A stretch of DNA of 26,348 bases from Clostridia bacterium (GTDB lineage Bacteria; Bacillota_A; Clostridia; Oscillospirales; CAG-272), in assembly GCA_017632155.1 (NCBI GenBank), contig JAGBRZ010000039.1:1-26348 (forward strand). Direction: 5' to 3'. The notes under the pieces are model-generated. The model saw only the letters and a list, made by a program, of their open reading frames with translations, ran no database searches and was not told where the DNA came from. Numbering within the stretch: position 1 is the first letter of the stretch; every line of letters begins with the position of its first letter. The translations under genes and the position numbers were made by a program. Positions 16,954 through 24,170 of the stretch are shown piece by piece.

Positions 16954-18356
16954 GCTTTTCATTGAAGCCTAAAAAGACGGGCAAGTACCTCGGGCTCGGA
17001 ATTGCGGCGATTTCCGCGATATTCCTTTTTAACCCCGACGTTGCCATAATCGACGTTCTGCCCGATTTTATCGGATATACGCTTCTTGCGATAGCATTGC
17101 GCTTTGCGCGCGATCTTTCGCCTCATTTTGAAAACGCCTGGCGCAAATTCCGCATTCTTGCGGTTATGACTTTCTTTAAAACGCTCTCACTTCTTTGGGT
17201 CTTCGGCGGACTGACGAGCGCGCAGGAAAGACCGACGATGATGCTCCTTCTTTCCTTCTGCTTCTGCCTTTGCGAGCTTATCTGGGGCATTCCCGCGTGG
17301 CGTTCGCTTATCGAGGGATTCATCCTGCATTCGCAGACCTCGGGCGGAGAATATCCCCTTATCGAAAAGGGCGCAAAGAGCTACCGCCCCGGAAAGAATA
17401 TCAGCTACTCTTTCCGCGATTTCACGGTTTTCTTTATGATCGCAAAGGCGTTTTTCTCGAACATCGCGGAATTTGCGGTGCTTTCGAATCATTCCTATGA
17501 CGACACTGCCTTCGATTGGTACAGATTCATCGGACTTTACCGCGCCGTTGCCATTTTCGCAGGTGCGGTGATCGGGATCATCTGGCTTGTCCGCGCGATT
17601 ATTTATTTCCGCGGCATCCTGTGCGACAGCGTGCTTATTTCAAGTATGAAAGAAAAGTACGAAACCACCGTGCTTCCGAATACGGGACTATTCGTAAGGC
17701 GTGATATTGCATTCGTCCTTGGAATTTTGGCGATTGCGGTACTTACGACTGCCGATCTTTACCTTGACGATGTTAATATCATTTCGGATACCTTAACGGC
17801 ACTTCTTCTTGCCTGGACTTTTATCAAGATGAAGCCATACTATAAGAATTACAAGCTCGGCGTGATACTTTCCGCTGTTTACGGTGTATTTACCGTTGTC
17901 GGTTCGCGTCTTTCTTATAATTTCGTTACCGACTCCTTTCCCACGAAGACCTGGGAGAATACAAAGGTATTCAGAGAATTTATCACTATGTACCCCGTGC
18001 GCGTTGCCGAAGCGGCACTGCTTTTCGTGACAGTTTTCTACGCTCTCAAAGGTGTCCGTGCCATTATCGACGGACATTGCGGCTACATACCCTCGACAAT
18101 GGACGAGGCTTATCGCAAATCGCGCATGGAGGCGATCAGAAAAGAGGTAGGTGCAAAAGTGACAGTTTGCCTTGTTATAGCCGCGTTTGCCGCTGTCAGC
18201 GGAGGTCTTTACGAATTTATCCTCTCGCTTGATCTTTTCATCAGCCCCATCTGGTGGATAATCAATTTTGTCGTTTGCGGTGCTTTCTTCGTTTCCTCGC
18301 TTTATATGATGAATGCGGTCAACGAGGAGGTCGAATCAAGATATATGCTTGATTGA
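16950..18356 (+). CDS. Large polytopic membrane protein of unknown function
   Basis: A 468-residue protein I do not recognise. By hydrophobicity it has roughly nine to ten membrane segments, starting with GLGIAAISAIFLFNPDVAI, where a Pro-Asp pair follows the first helix, and DVLPDFIGYTLLAIALRFA. The N-terminal segment ...NPDVAIIDVLPDFIGY... is reminiscent of small conserved Clostridia membrane proteins, but I cannot name a family. It overlaps the previous gene by four bases (ATGA), and an AGGAG site lies inside that gene's Lys/Arg-rich end. It is the last gene of the apparent secA transcription unit. No terminator is obvious immediately downstream; the next structured element is the hairpin at 18382-18435. 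Confidence 0.75.
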   Translation: MSFSLKPKKTGKYLGLGIAAISAIFLFNPDVAIIDVLPDFIGYTLLAIALRFARDLSPHFENAWRKFRILAVMTFFKTLSLLWVFGGLTSAQERPTMMLLLSFCFCLCELIWGIPAWRSLIEGFILHSQTSGGEYPLIEKGAKSYRPGKNISYSFRDFTVFFMIAKAFFSNIAEFAVLSNHSYDDTAFDWYRFIGLYRAVAIFAGAVIGIIWLVRAIIYFRGILCDSVLISSMKEKYETTVLPNTGLFVRRDIAFVLGILAIAVLTTADLYLDDVNIISDTLTALLLAWTFIKMKPYYKNYKLGVILSAVYGVFTVVGSRLSYNFVTDSFPTKTWENTKVFREFITMYPVRVAEAALLFVTVFYALKGVRAIIDGHCGYIPSTMDEAYRKSRMEAIRKEVGAKVTVCLVIAAFAAVSGGLYEFILSLDLFISPIWWIINFVVCGAFFVSSLYMMNAVNEEVESRYMLD

Positions 18357-18381
18357 CGAATAAATCTCCCCACCTTTGCCA

Positions 18382-18435
18382 ATAATTCTAATGCGGCCGG
18401 CGCTGTGCGCTAATCTTTGCCGCAGAGAGAATTAT
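18382..18435 (+). promoter_or_regulatory. 5' hairpin covering the ribosome-binding region of the Asn/Gln-rich mini-gene
   Basis: An interrupted stem: ATAATTCT (18382-18389) pairs with AGAATTAT (18428-18435), then TGCGGC (18392-18397) pairs with GCCGCA (18419-18424), with a small internal loop. A further GCGC/GCGC hairpin (18400-18403 with 18407-18410) sits in the apical part. The only purine-rich ribosome-site candidate, AGAGAGA before the ATG at 18437, lies in the right arm and internal loop. The structure could therefore mask translation initiation. No T-tract follows, so it is not a terminator. The pairing is read from sequence; function is inferred. Confidence 0.5.
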
Positions 18436-18436
18436 A

Positions 18437-18559
18437 ATGAACAACAAGAATCAGAATCAGAACAACAACCAGAGCAACAACAAGAATTCCAACAACCAGA
18501 ATTCTAACAGCCAGAACAAGAATAACAATCAGAATCAGAATCAGAACAAGAACAACTAA
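18437..18559 (+). CDS. 40-residue Asn/Gln-rich small protein
   Basis: A short open frame from ATG 18437 to TAA 18557-18559, made almost only of Asn, Gln, Lys and Ser, starting MNNKNQNQNNNQ. It has no hydrophobic, aromatic or charged-acidic residue. Similar tiny Asn/Gln-rich proteins are, from memory, annotated as hypothetical in many Clostridia; I know no assigned function. A ribosome site (AGAGAGA) lies about 7 bases upstream but is weak and inside a hairpin. A terminator-like hairpin follows at 18586-18611. The coding strand is a G- and T-poor, A/C-rich tract, so the transcript itself would be unstructured and could act as a small RNA instead. Its neighbours are the secA-associated membrane genes and pcrA, which give no clue to its role. 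Confidence 0.6.
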   Translation: MNNKNQNQNNNQSNNKNSNNQNSNSQNKNNNQNQNQNKNN

Positions 18560-18585
18560 GGAAACAGCGACAAATAACTTACTTT

Positions 18586-18621
18586 CCGACTGTTGCTTTT
18601 GCGGCAGTCGGATATTTTTAT
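18586..18621 (+). terminator. Terminator-like hairpin after the Asn/Gln-rich mini-gene
   Basis: CCGACTG (18586-18592) pairs with CAGTCGG (18605-18611). The inner TTGC/GCGG can extend the stem to 11 bp with two G-T pairs around a TTTT loop. A T-rich run, ATATTTTTAT, follows. It ends just before the ribosome site of pcrA, so it could also act as an attenuator for that gene. Confidence 0.7.
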
Positions 18622-18631
18622 AGGAAAAACA

Positions 18632-21076
18632 ATGCAGTCATTAAGTGAAAGATACATAAAAGCCAAAAGACGCCTTTTTGAGAAGGCGCAGTCAAATCTC
18701 AACGACCGTCAGCGCGACGCAGTTTTTGCGACGGAGGGACCTTTGCTCGTCATAGCGGGTGCGGGAAGCGGAAAGACCACCGTTCTCGTTCAGCGCATTG
18801 CGCAGATCATTAAATACGGAAACGCATATTGGAGCGAGGAAGTCCCCCAGGATATTTCCGAGGTCGCGGTTGCCGCGCTTGAGGAAGCATCCACCTATCC
18901 CGCGGAGTTTATCGCTCCGATACTTGATGAATTTATTGAGTCCCCCTGTCCGCCTTGGAACGTGCTTGCCATCACCTTTACCAACAAGGCGGCAAACGAG
19001 ATGAAGGAAAGACTCGGGCGTATGTTCGATGACCCCGAGGTGCCAAAGAGCATCTGGGCGGGAACCTTCCACTCGATCTGTATGCGAATCCTTCGCAAAT
19101 ATGGCGACAGACTCGGATATAACGATAACCTGACCATTTACGATACAGATGATTCGAAAAAGCTCCTCACAGCCATTATGAAGGAGCTGAATATCGACGA
19201 AAAGTCCTTCACCATCAAGAGCGTCGTTGCCACCATCAGCAAGGCAAAGGAAAATCTTCTTGACCCCGACGGATACGAGCGCGAATCGAAGATGGGCTAC
19301 CGCGAGAAGATATTTGCGCGCATCTACCGCGAATATCAGAAGCGTATGGAAGCCTCGAACGCGCTCGACTTCGACGATATTATTATGCAAACCGTCTTCC
19401 TTCTCCGCAATGACGAAGAGGTTCGCAGATATTATGCAAACAAGTTCAGATACATCTGCGTTGATGAGTATCAGGATACCAACCCCGCGCAGTTCGCGCT
19501 TTGCTCACTTTTTGCATCGAGCTGGCGTAACATTATGGTAGTTGGCGACGATGACCAGAGCATTTACCGCTTCCGCGGCGCGACTATCGAAAATATTCTG
19601 AGCTTTGATACTACATATCCCGACGCAAGGGTAATAAAGCTCGAGCAGAATTACCGCTCGACAAAGACTATCCTCGATGCTGCAAACGCCGTCATCGGAA
19701 AGAACTCGGGCAGACGTCCCAAAACTCTTTGGACAGAGAATGGCTCGGGCAAAAAGATCGTTCTCGAGGAATGCGAGGACGAGGCGAGCGAGGCAAGAAA
19801 GATCTCGGATATAATTACCAAGCTCGTTTCCGAAAAGAAATACAGCTACCGCGATTTTGCTGTGCTTTACCGCGTCAACGCGCAGGCGAACACCATCGAG
19901 CGTACCTTTGCAAAAAGTGCGCTTCCTTACCGCATCTATGGCGGCGTCCGCTTCGGCGACCGCAAGGAAATTAAGGACGTTGTCGCATATCTTCAGCTTA
20001 TAAACAACACCTCCGACCGCGTGCGACTCAAGCGAATTATCAACGAGCCTCGCCGAAAGATCGGAGAGGTAACGCTCAGCGCCGTTGAAAGCATTGCGGA
20101 TGAAACGGGCAAATCAATGTTCGAGGTCATGCGCGAGGCATACCGTCACGTCGCACTTGCACGTTCTGCTCACGTGCTTATGGGCTTTGCCGATATGATT
20201 GACGGGCTTCGAAAGATGCTTGAGGACGGCTGTCCGCTCGATGCGTTCGTTACCAACGTGCTTGAAAGATCGGGCTACCGTCAGATGCTCATTGACGGCG
20301 GCGAGGCAGAGCGTGACAGACTTGATAACGTCGACGAATTTGTTTCGGGTGTTATCGAATATATGAAGAACAACGAGGAGCCGACTCTCACGGGCTTCCT
20401 TGAGGAAACCGCGCTCGTTGCCGACGTTGACCGCTTTGACGAAACTGCCGATGCCGTTGTCCTTATGACCATCCACAGCGCAAAGGGACTTGAGTTCCCC
20501 GTTGCCATCATTCCCGGACTCGAGGAGGGAATTTTCCCCGGCTTGCAGTCGCAGAACGATCCGAGCGAGCTTGAGGAGGAGCGCAGACTTGCATACGTTG
20601 CGATCACCCGCGCGAAGAAGGAGCTTTTCCTGCTTCATTCGGAGCGCAGACTGCTTTACGGCCGCACGATGTATAACCCCATCTCGCGCTTCGTCGAGGA
20701 CATCCCCGCCGAGCTCGTTGACGAAAAGGTCAAGGAAAAGCAAAGGCCTGCAAGCGAATATTCTTGGGGCAATTATTCCTCAGCCCCGAAATCGTATATG
20801 GGCAACCAGTCGGGCGCAAATATGCGTCCGGTACAGCGTCCCGGCACAGTTCCGATAAAGACGGTGCAGAAGCCCGCAGTAACGCCCAAGACCGTGCCGA
20901 TGAAGAAGCCCTCGGTTATCTTCGAACCCGGCGACCGCGTCAAGCATCCCGCATTCGGCGTTGGTGAGGTCATCTCCGCAAAACAGATGGGCTCGGATAC
21001 GCTTTACGAGGTCGTTTTCGATAACGTCGGAACAAAGAAACTTATGGCGACCTACGCCAAGCTTACTAAAGCATAA
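18632..21076 (+). CDS. pcrA: ATP-dependent DNA helicase PcrA/UvrD type
   Basis: A superfamily 1A 3'-5' helicase used in repair and in removing obstacles from replication forks. 814 residues from ATG 18632, chosen because AGGA lies 6 bases upstream; an upstream TTG at 18593 falls inside the hairpin. Motif Q/I region: LNDRQRDAV and GAGSGKT (43-49). Motif Ia is LAITFTNKAANEM, motif II is CVDEYQDTNPAQF, and motif III is VVGDDDQSIYRFRGA. Later motifs are EQNYRST, TIHSAKGLEF and EERRLAYVAITRAKKEL. The C-terminal domain (GDRVKHPAFGVGEVI, VVFDNVGTKKLM) is the RNA-polymerase-binding Tudor-like module of PcrA. About 40 extra residues (around 61-104) separate motif I from motif Ia. The LiaF-like gene follows after 14 bases. 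Confidence 0.95.
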   Translation: MQSLSERYIKAKRRLFEKAQSNLNDRQRDAVFATEGPLLVIAGAGSGKTTVLVQRIAQIIKYGNAYWSEEVPQDISEVAVAALEEASTYPAEFIAPILDEFIESPCPPWNVLAITFTNKAANEMKERLGRMFDDPEVPKSIWAGTFHSICMRILRKYGDRLGYNDNLTIYDTDDSKKLLTAIMKELNIDEKSFTIKSVVATISKAKENLLDPDGYERESKMGYREKIFARIYREYQKRMEASNALDFDDIIMQTVFLLRNDEEVRRYYANKFRYICVDEYQDTNPAQFALCSLFASSWRNIMVVGDDDQSIYRFRGATIENILSFDTTYPDARVIKLEQNYRSTKTILDAANAVIGKNSGRRPKTLWTENGSGKKIVLEECEDEASEARKISDIITKLVSEKKYSYRDFAVLYRVNAQANTIERTFAKSALPYRIYGGVRFGDRKEIKDVVAYLQLINNTSDRVRLKRIINEPRRKIGEVTLSAVESIADETGKSMFEVMREAYRHVALARSAHVLMGFADMIDGLRKMLEDGCPLDAFVTNVLERSGYRQMLIDGGEAERDRLDNVDEFVSGVIEYMKNNEEPTLTGFLEETALVADVDRFDETADAVVLMTIHSAKGLEFPVAIIPGLEEGIFPGLQSQNDPSELEEERRLAYVAITRAKKELFLLHSERRLLYGRTMYNPISRFVEDIPAELVDEKVKEKQRPASEYSWGNYSSAPKSYMGNQSGANMRPVQRPGTVPIKTVQKPAVTPKTVPMKKPSVIFEPGDRVKHPAFGVGEVISAKQMGSDTLYEVVFDNVGTKKLMATYAKLTKA

Positions 21077-21090
21077 AGGAGAGAATAGCA

Positions 21091-21780
21091 ATGAAAAAAT
21101 CAAAGGCTATCATTTGGGGAATTATTCTTATCGCCGCGGGACTCTGTTGGGCGCTGTCTTCGCTCGGACTCATTGAGGTCAACATCTTCTTTGAGGGTTG
21201 GTGGACGCTCTTTATCATTGTTCCTTGCACGATCTCGCTTTTTACCTCGCCCGATAAGATCAGCGCGGCTGTCGGTCTGGCGGTCGGTGTGCTTTTGCTT
21301 CTTTCCGTGCGCGAAATTATCGATTGGGATATGATAGTGAAACTTGTCGTTCCCGCAATCATCGTACTTATCGGAGTCAAGCTCATTGCAAACGCATTTT
21401 CGGAAAAGAAGACAGAAAAGATCGAGGAAAGCCTTCGCAACAACGCAGATAACCTTGATAACGTATTCTGCCTTTTTAACGGTGAAGAGATCAAGTGCGA
21501 CGGCAAGGTCTTTCGCGGCGCAGAGATCAACGCCATCTTCGGCGGAGTCGATTACGATCTCCGCGGTGCCATCATTGAGCCCGACTGCGCCATAAAGGCA
21601 ACCGCTATTTTCGGCGGCATCGAAATACTTGTTCCCGAAAACGTCAAGGTCCGCGTTAAGTCCACGGGCATTTTCGGAGGCACTTCGAACAAGGCTCGCC
21701 GCCCCGATGACGGCGCGGAAAACGTGGTCACCCTCTACGTAAGCTCGCTTGCGCTCTTCGGAGGAGTTGATATAAAATGA
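21091..21780 (+). CDS. LiaF-like membrane protein (cell wall-active antibiotic response family)
   Basis: A 229-residue protein with about four membrane segments in the first 110 residues (MKKSKAIIWGIILIAAGLCW, then WWTLFIIVPCTISLF and others). A soluble beta-rich C-terminal domain follows, with three to four repeats ending in FGG: AIFGGVDYDLRGA, ATAIFGGIEILVP, GIFGGTSNKARR and ALFGGVDIK. This is the layout of LiaF-type proteins, which in Bacilli hold the LiaRS two-component system inactive until the envelope is damaged. No liaR or liaS gene is in the window, so the regulatory role is only suggested. AAGGAGAG lies 7 bases before the ATG. The stop overlaps the next gene by ATGA, which implies co-translation. 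Confidence 0.82.
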   Translation: MKKSKAIIWGIILIAAGLCWALSSLGLIEVNIFFEGWWTLFIIVPCTISLFTSPDKISAAVGLAVGVLLLLSVREIIDWDMIVKLVVPAIIVLIGVKLIANAFSEKKTEKIEESLRNNADNLDNVFCLFNGEEIKCDGKVFRGAEINAIFGGVDYDLRGAIIEPDCAIKATAIFGGIEILVPENVKVRVKSTGIFGGTSNKARRPDDGAENVVTLYVSSLALFGGVDIK

Positions 21781-22583
21781 AATCCTGGCAAACTCTCGTA
21801 AGATACGGCGCGATCGCGCTGGCTTTGATTTTAATAGTTAATATAGCCGTCTGGGGACTGCGTATTTTTGGCGTTGTGTTCGGACTTGCTTCTCTTGGTA
21901 CTTACGACGAGGCGAAAGTATACAGTTTTGCGCCCGAGAGCATTGAAACGCTTGATATCGACATATCCGCCGCGCAGTTTACTTTGACCTCAGATCCCTG
22001 CGACGAGATCATTGTGAAGTCGAATCTCAAGAATCTGACAGTAAAAGAAACCCGCGGCACGCTTAGGATCAAGGAAAAGCACGGTGTGCTCACGGTTACG
22101 GATACCGAGGCTTACGTAGAAATATTCTACCCTTTGGGTTTTGAATTTGACAACGTCGATATCGACGGCGGTGCGGGTAAGCTTGTGATAAGCCGCCTGA
22201 CCGCGCAAACGCTCGACCTCGACCTTGGCGCGGGGGACACATCTTTTGACGACTTGACGGTCACAAAGGAAGCCGAAATTGACGGCGGCGCGGGTGCGCT
22301 GAGCTTCTCGAGGTCAGATTTAACGAATCTTGACATTGATATGGGTGTCGGTCGTTTGTCTTTCGCAGGCATTATGAACGGAAAGAATCAGATCTCCCTT
22401 GGTGTGGGAGAAGCTGTCATTGACCTTTATGATGACGCGGAAAGATACTATTTCGACGTTGAAAAGGGAATCGGTGAGATCGAGTATCACGGCACCGATG
22501 ACGGCAATTTCAAACGCGAAAATCAAGAAACCTCTGTTAAGATCGAAGGCGGAATCGGAAAAATTGTTATTAAGTTCGGCTAA
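21777..22583 (+). CDS. Membrane-anchored DUF4097-type beta-repeat protein
   Basis: A 268-residue protein with one N-terminal membrane helix (about 10-38), then an extracytoplasmic domain of short repeated beta turns. Repeats carrying the pattern D-GGAG-x-L or LGAG/GVG recur: DIDGGAGKLVISRL, LDLGAGDTSFDDL, EIDGGAGALSFSR, DMGVGRLSF, SLGVGEAVIDLY and EGGIGKIVIKF. This is the right-handed beta-solenoid-like pattern of DUF4097 (putative adhesin) proteins, often encoded beside LiaF-like, PspC or DUF1700 genes in Firmicutes. The start overlaps the LiaF-like gene by four bases and so forms a pair with it. A shared envelope-stress role is inferred. No enzyme motif is present. Confidence 0.82.
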   Translation: MKSWQTLVRYGAIALALILIVNIAVWGLRIFGVVFGLASLGTYDEAKVYSFAPESIETLDIDISAAQFTLTSDPCDEIIVKSNLKNLTVKETRGTLRIKEKHGVLTVTDTEAYVEIFYPLGFEFDNVDIDGGAGKLVISRLTAQTLDLDLGAGDTSFDDLTVTKEAEIDGGAGALSFSRSDLTNLDIDMGVGRLSFAGIMNGKNQISLGVGEAVIDLYDDAERYYFDVEKGIGEIEYHGTDDGNFKRENQETSVKIEGGIGKIVIKFG

Positions 22584-22613
22584 AGAGCAATTCAAAGAAA
22601 GGTGTTTTTGACA

Positions 22614-24167
22614 ATGAAGAAATTTAGAGTGATCGTTTGCTTGTTACTCGCGTTTCTGATGCTTTTGGCATCATGCGCTCCTTCGACTGACTCACCGCAG
22701 ACTACTGATTCATCGCAATCCATAGAAACTACCGCACAACCTATCGAAACCACGGAGCAGATCTGTGTCGAGCATGAATATCTTGAGACAGCAAGGACGG
22801 ACGCCCTGGCGCTCAAGGACGGATCGGTAGAATATTCTTGCTCTGTTTGCGGTGACGAGTATTCCGAAGCGATTCCCGCAACCAAGTCGATAAAAATACT
22901 TGCCCTCGGCAACAGCTTTACCGTTGACGGCACCAACCATCTTTGGGATATCTGCAAGGACGGCGGCGCTGAAAACGTAATAGTCGGCAATCTGTATATC
23001 GGAAACTGTACGCTTGATACACATTGGAATAATATTTCGGCCTCTAAGGCGGCTTACACGTTCTACAAGAATACAAACGGAACCTGGAAGACTAACGAGA
23101 ATTACCGCATCATCGATGCGCTCAAGGAGGAGAATTGGGATTACATAGTTCTCCATCAGACGAGCGGCAGCGCGGGCTTCGCTAATACCTTCGGTAAATT
23201 AGACGACATCATTGGTTTTATGAACGATAATAAGACCAATCCCGCCGCAAAGATCGTCTGGCATATGCCGTGGGCTTACCAAAGCGACAGCACACATGCC
23301 GAATTCCCCAAATATAGCCGAGATCAGATGAAAATGTATAGCGAGATAATGGCGCGAGTTCAGGAATTGATCCTTACCCGCGATACTATCTCTGCGGTCA
23401 TCCCTTCGGGTACGGCAATCCAGAATCTGAGAACTTCGTATATCGGTGATAACCTGACGCGCGACGGTTATCATCTCAGCTACAGCTACGGAAGATATAC
23501 CGCCTCCCTCGCTTGGTATTCTATTCTGACGGGCGGAGATATTGACGTAATCGATTGGCTTCCCGCCAAATATCCCGAGGTTCAGTGCTATCTTCCCGTG
23601 ATCAAGGAAGCTGCAAAAGCGGCAATAGCAAGTCCTTTTGAGATAACGCAATCCTCGCTCCCGCAGGGAAGCATTCCGATCGGAACATATACCCCCTCGA
23701 ATCCTATGGATCCTGCAACGTATCTTGAAGGAGACAAGGCTCTGGCGGAGGCGTTTGGCGTGGATCTGAGCGGTTATGAGCTGCTTACTTGGGATTACTA
23801 TGAGAATTCTTATTGGTATTGTACGTCCAAGACGGGAATTACAACGCCCAAATCGACTGCAAGTACCTATCATCAGAATATCTGCACAAAGAAAAAGTAT
23901 TCGGTTGAAAATGAATTACCCGTCGGAACGATCTTTATTTGCGATCCTGGCTGGAGATTCCGCCTTGAGATCTTTCCCTCTGCGTCTGCGATCTATAAGG
24001 GAACCCGTCCCGAGGGTAGTACCACGCCGTTCTATATCCTCGATGAGCAATTTCTCAACGGATGCAAATATATAGCGTGGTCTGTATCATCATACCCCAA
24101 GAGCGATATATCCGATAATTACAGCCAGGCATACCCTCACATCAGAGTTTATGTTCCCACAAAGTAA
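22614..24167 (+). CDS. Lipoprotein with DUF4886 SGNH-hydrolase-like domain
   Basis: A secreted lipoprotein of 517 residues. The signal peptide ends in a classic LASC lipobox (Cys21). A Ser/Thr/Gln linker follows, then a small two-Cys segment (SCSVCGDEY) ending near residue 90. A DUF4886 domain starts ILALGNSFTVDG, with the probable nucleophile Ser102. It continues through IGNLYIGNCTLDTHW, WDYIVLHQTSGSAG, IVWHMPWAYQ and VIPSGTAIQNLR, to TRDGYHLS with the Asp284/His287 pair of SGNH esterases. About 170 residues of unassigned C-terminal domain follow. Family members are thought to be carbohydrate-active esterases; the substrate is unknown. A start at TTG 22608 or GTG 22602 is possible, since AAAGG lies at 22598-22602. 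The next gene starts 3 bases after the stop. Confidence 0.85.
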   Translation: MKKFRVIVCLLLAFLMLLASCAPSTDSPQTTDSSQSIETTAQPIETTEQICVEHEYLETARTDALALKDGSVEYSCSVCGDEYSEAIPATKSIKILALGNSFTVDGTNHLWDICKDGGAENVIVGNLYIGNCTLDTHWNNISASKAAYTFYKNTNGTWKTNENYRIIDALKEENWDYIVLHQTSGSAGFANTFGKLDDIIGFMNDNKTNPAAKIVWHMPWAYQSDSTHAEFPKYSRDQMKMYSEIMARVQELILTRDTISAVIPSGTAIQNLRTSYIGDNLTRDGYHLSYSYGRYTASLAWYSILTGGDIDVIDWLPAKYPEVQCYLPVIKEAAKAAIASPFEITQSSLPQGSIPIGTYTPSNPMDPATYLEGDKALAEAFGVDLSGYELLTWDYYENSYWYCTSKTGITTPKSTASTYHQNICTKKKYSVENELPVGTIFICDPGWRFRLEIFPSASAIYKGTRPEGSTTPFYILDEQFLNGCKYIAWSVSSYPKSDISDNYSQAYPHIRVYVPTK

Positions 24168-24170
24168 CAG

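Noticed and set aside
18593..18631. Upstream TTG start adding 13 residues to PcrA
   Set aside because: The extension lies within the terminator-like hairpin and T-run. The ATG at 18632 has AGGA 6 bases upstream.
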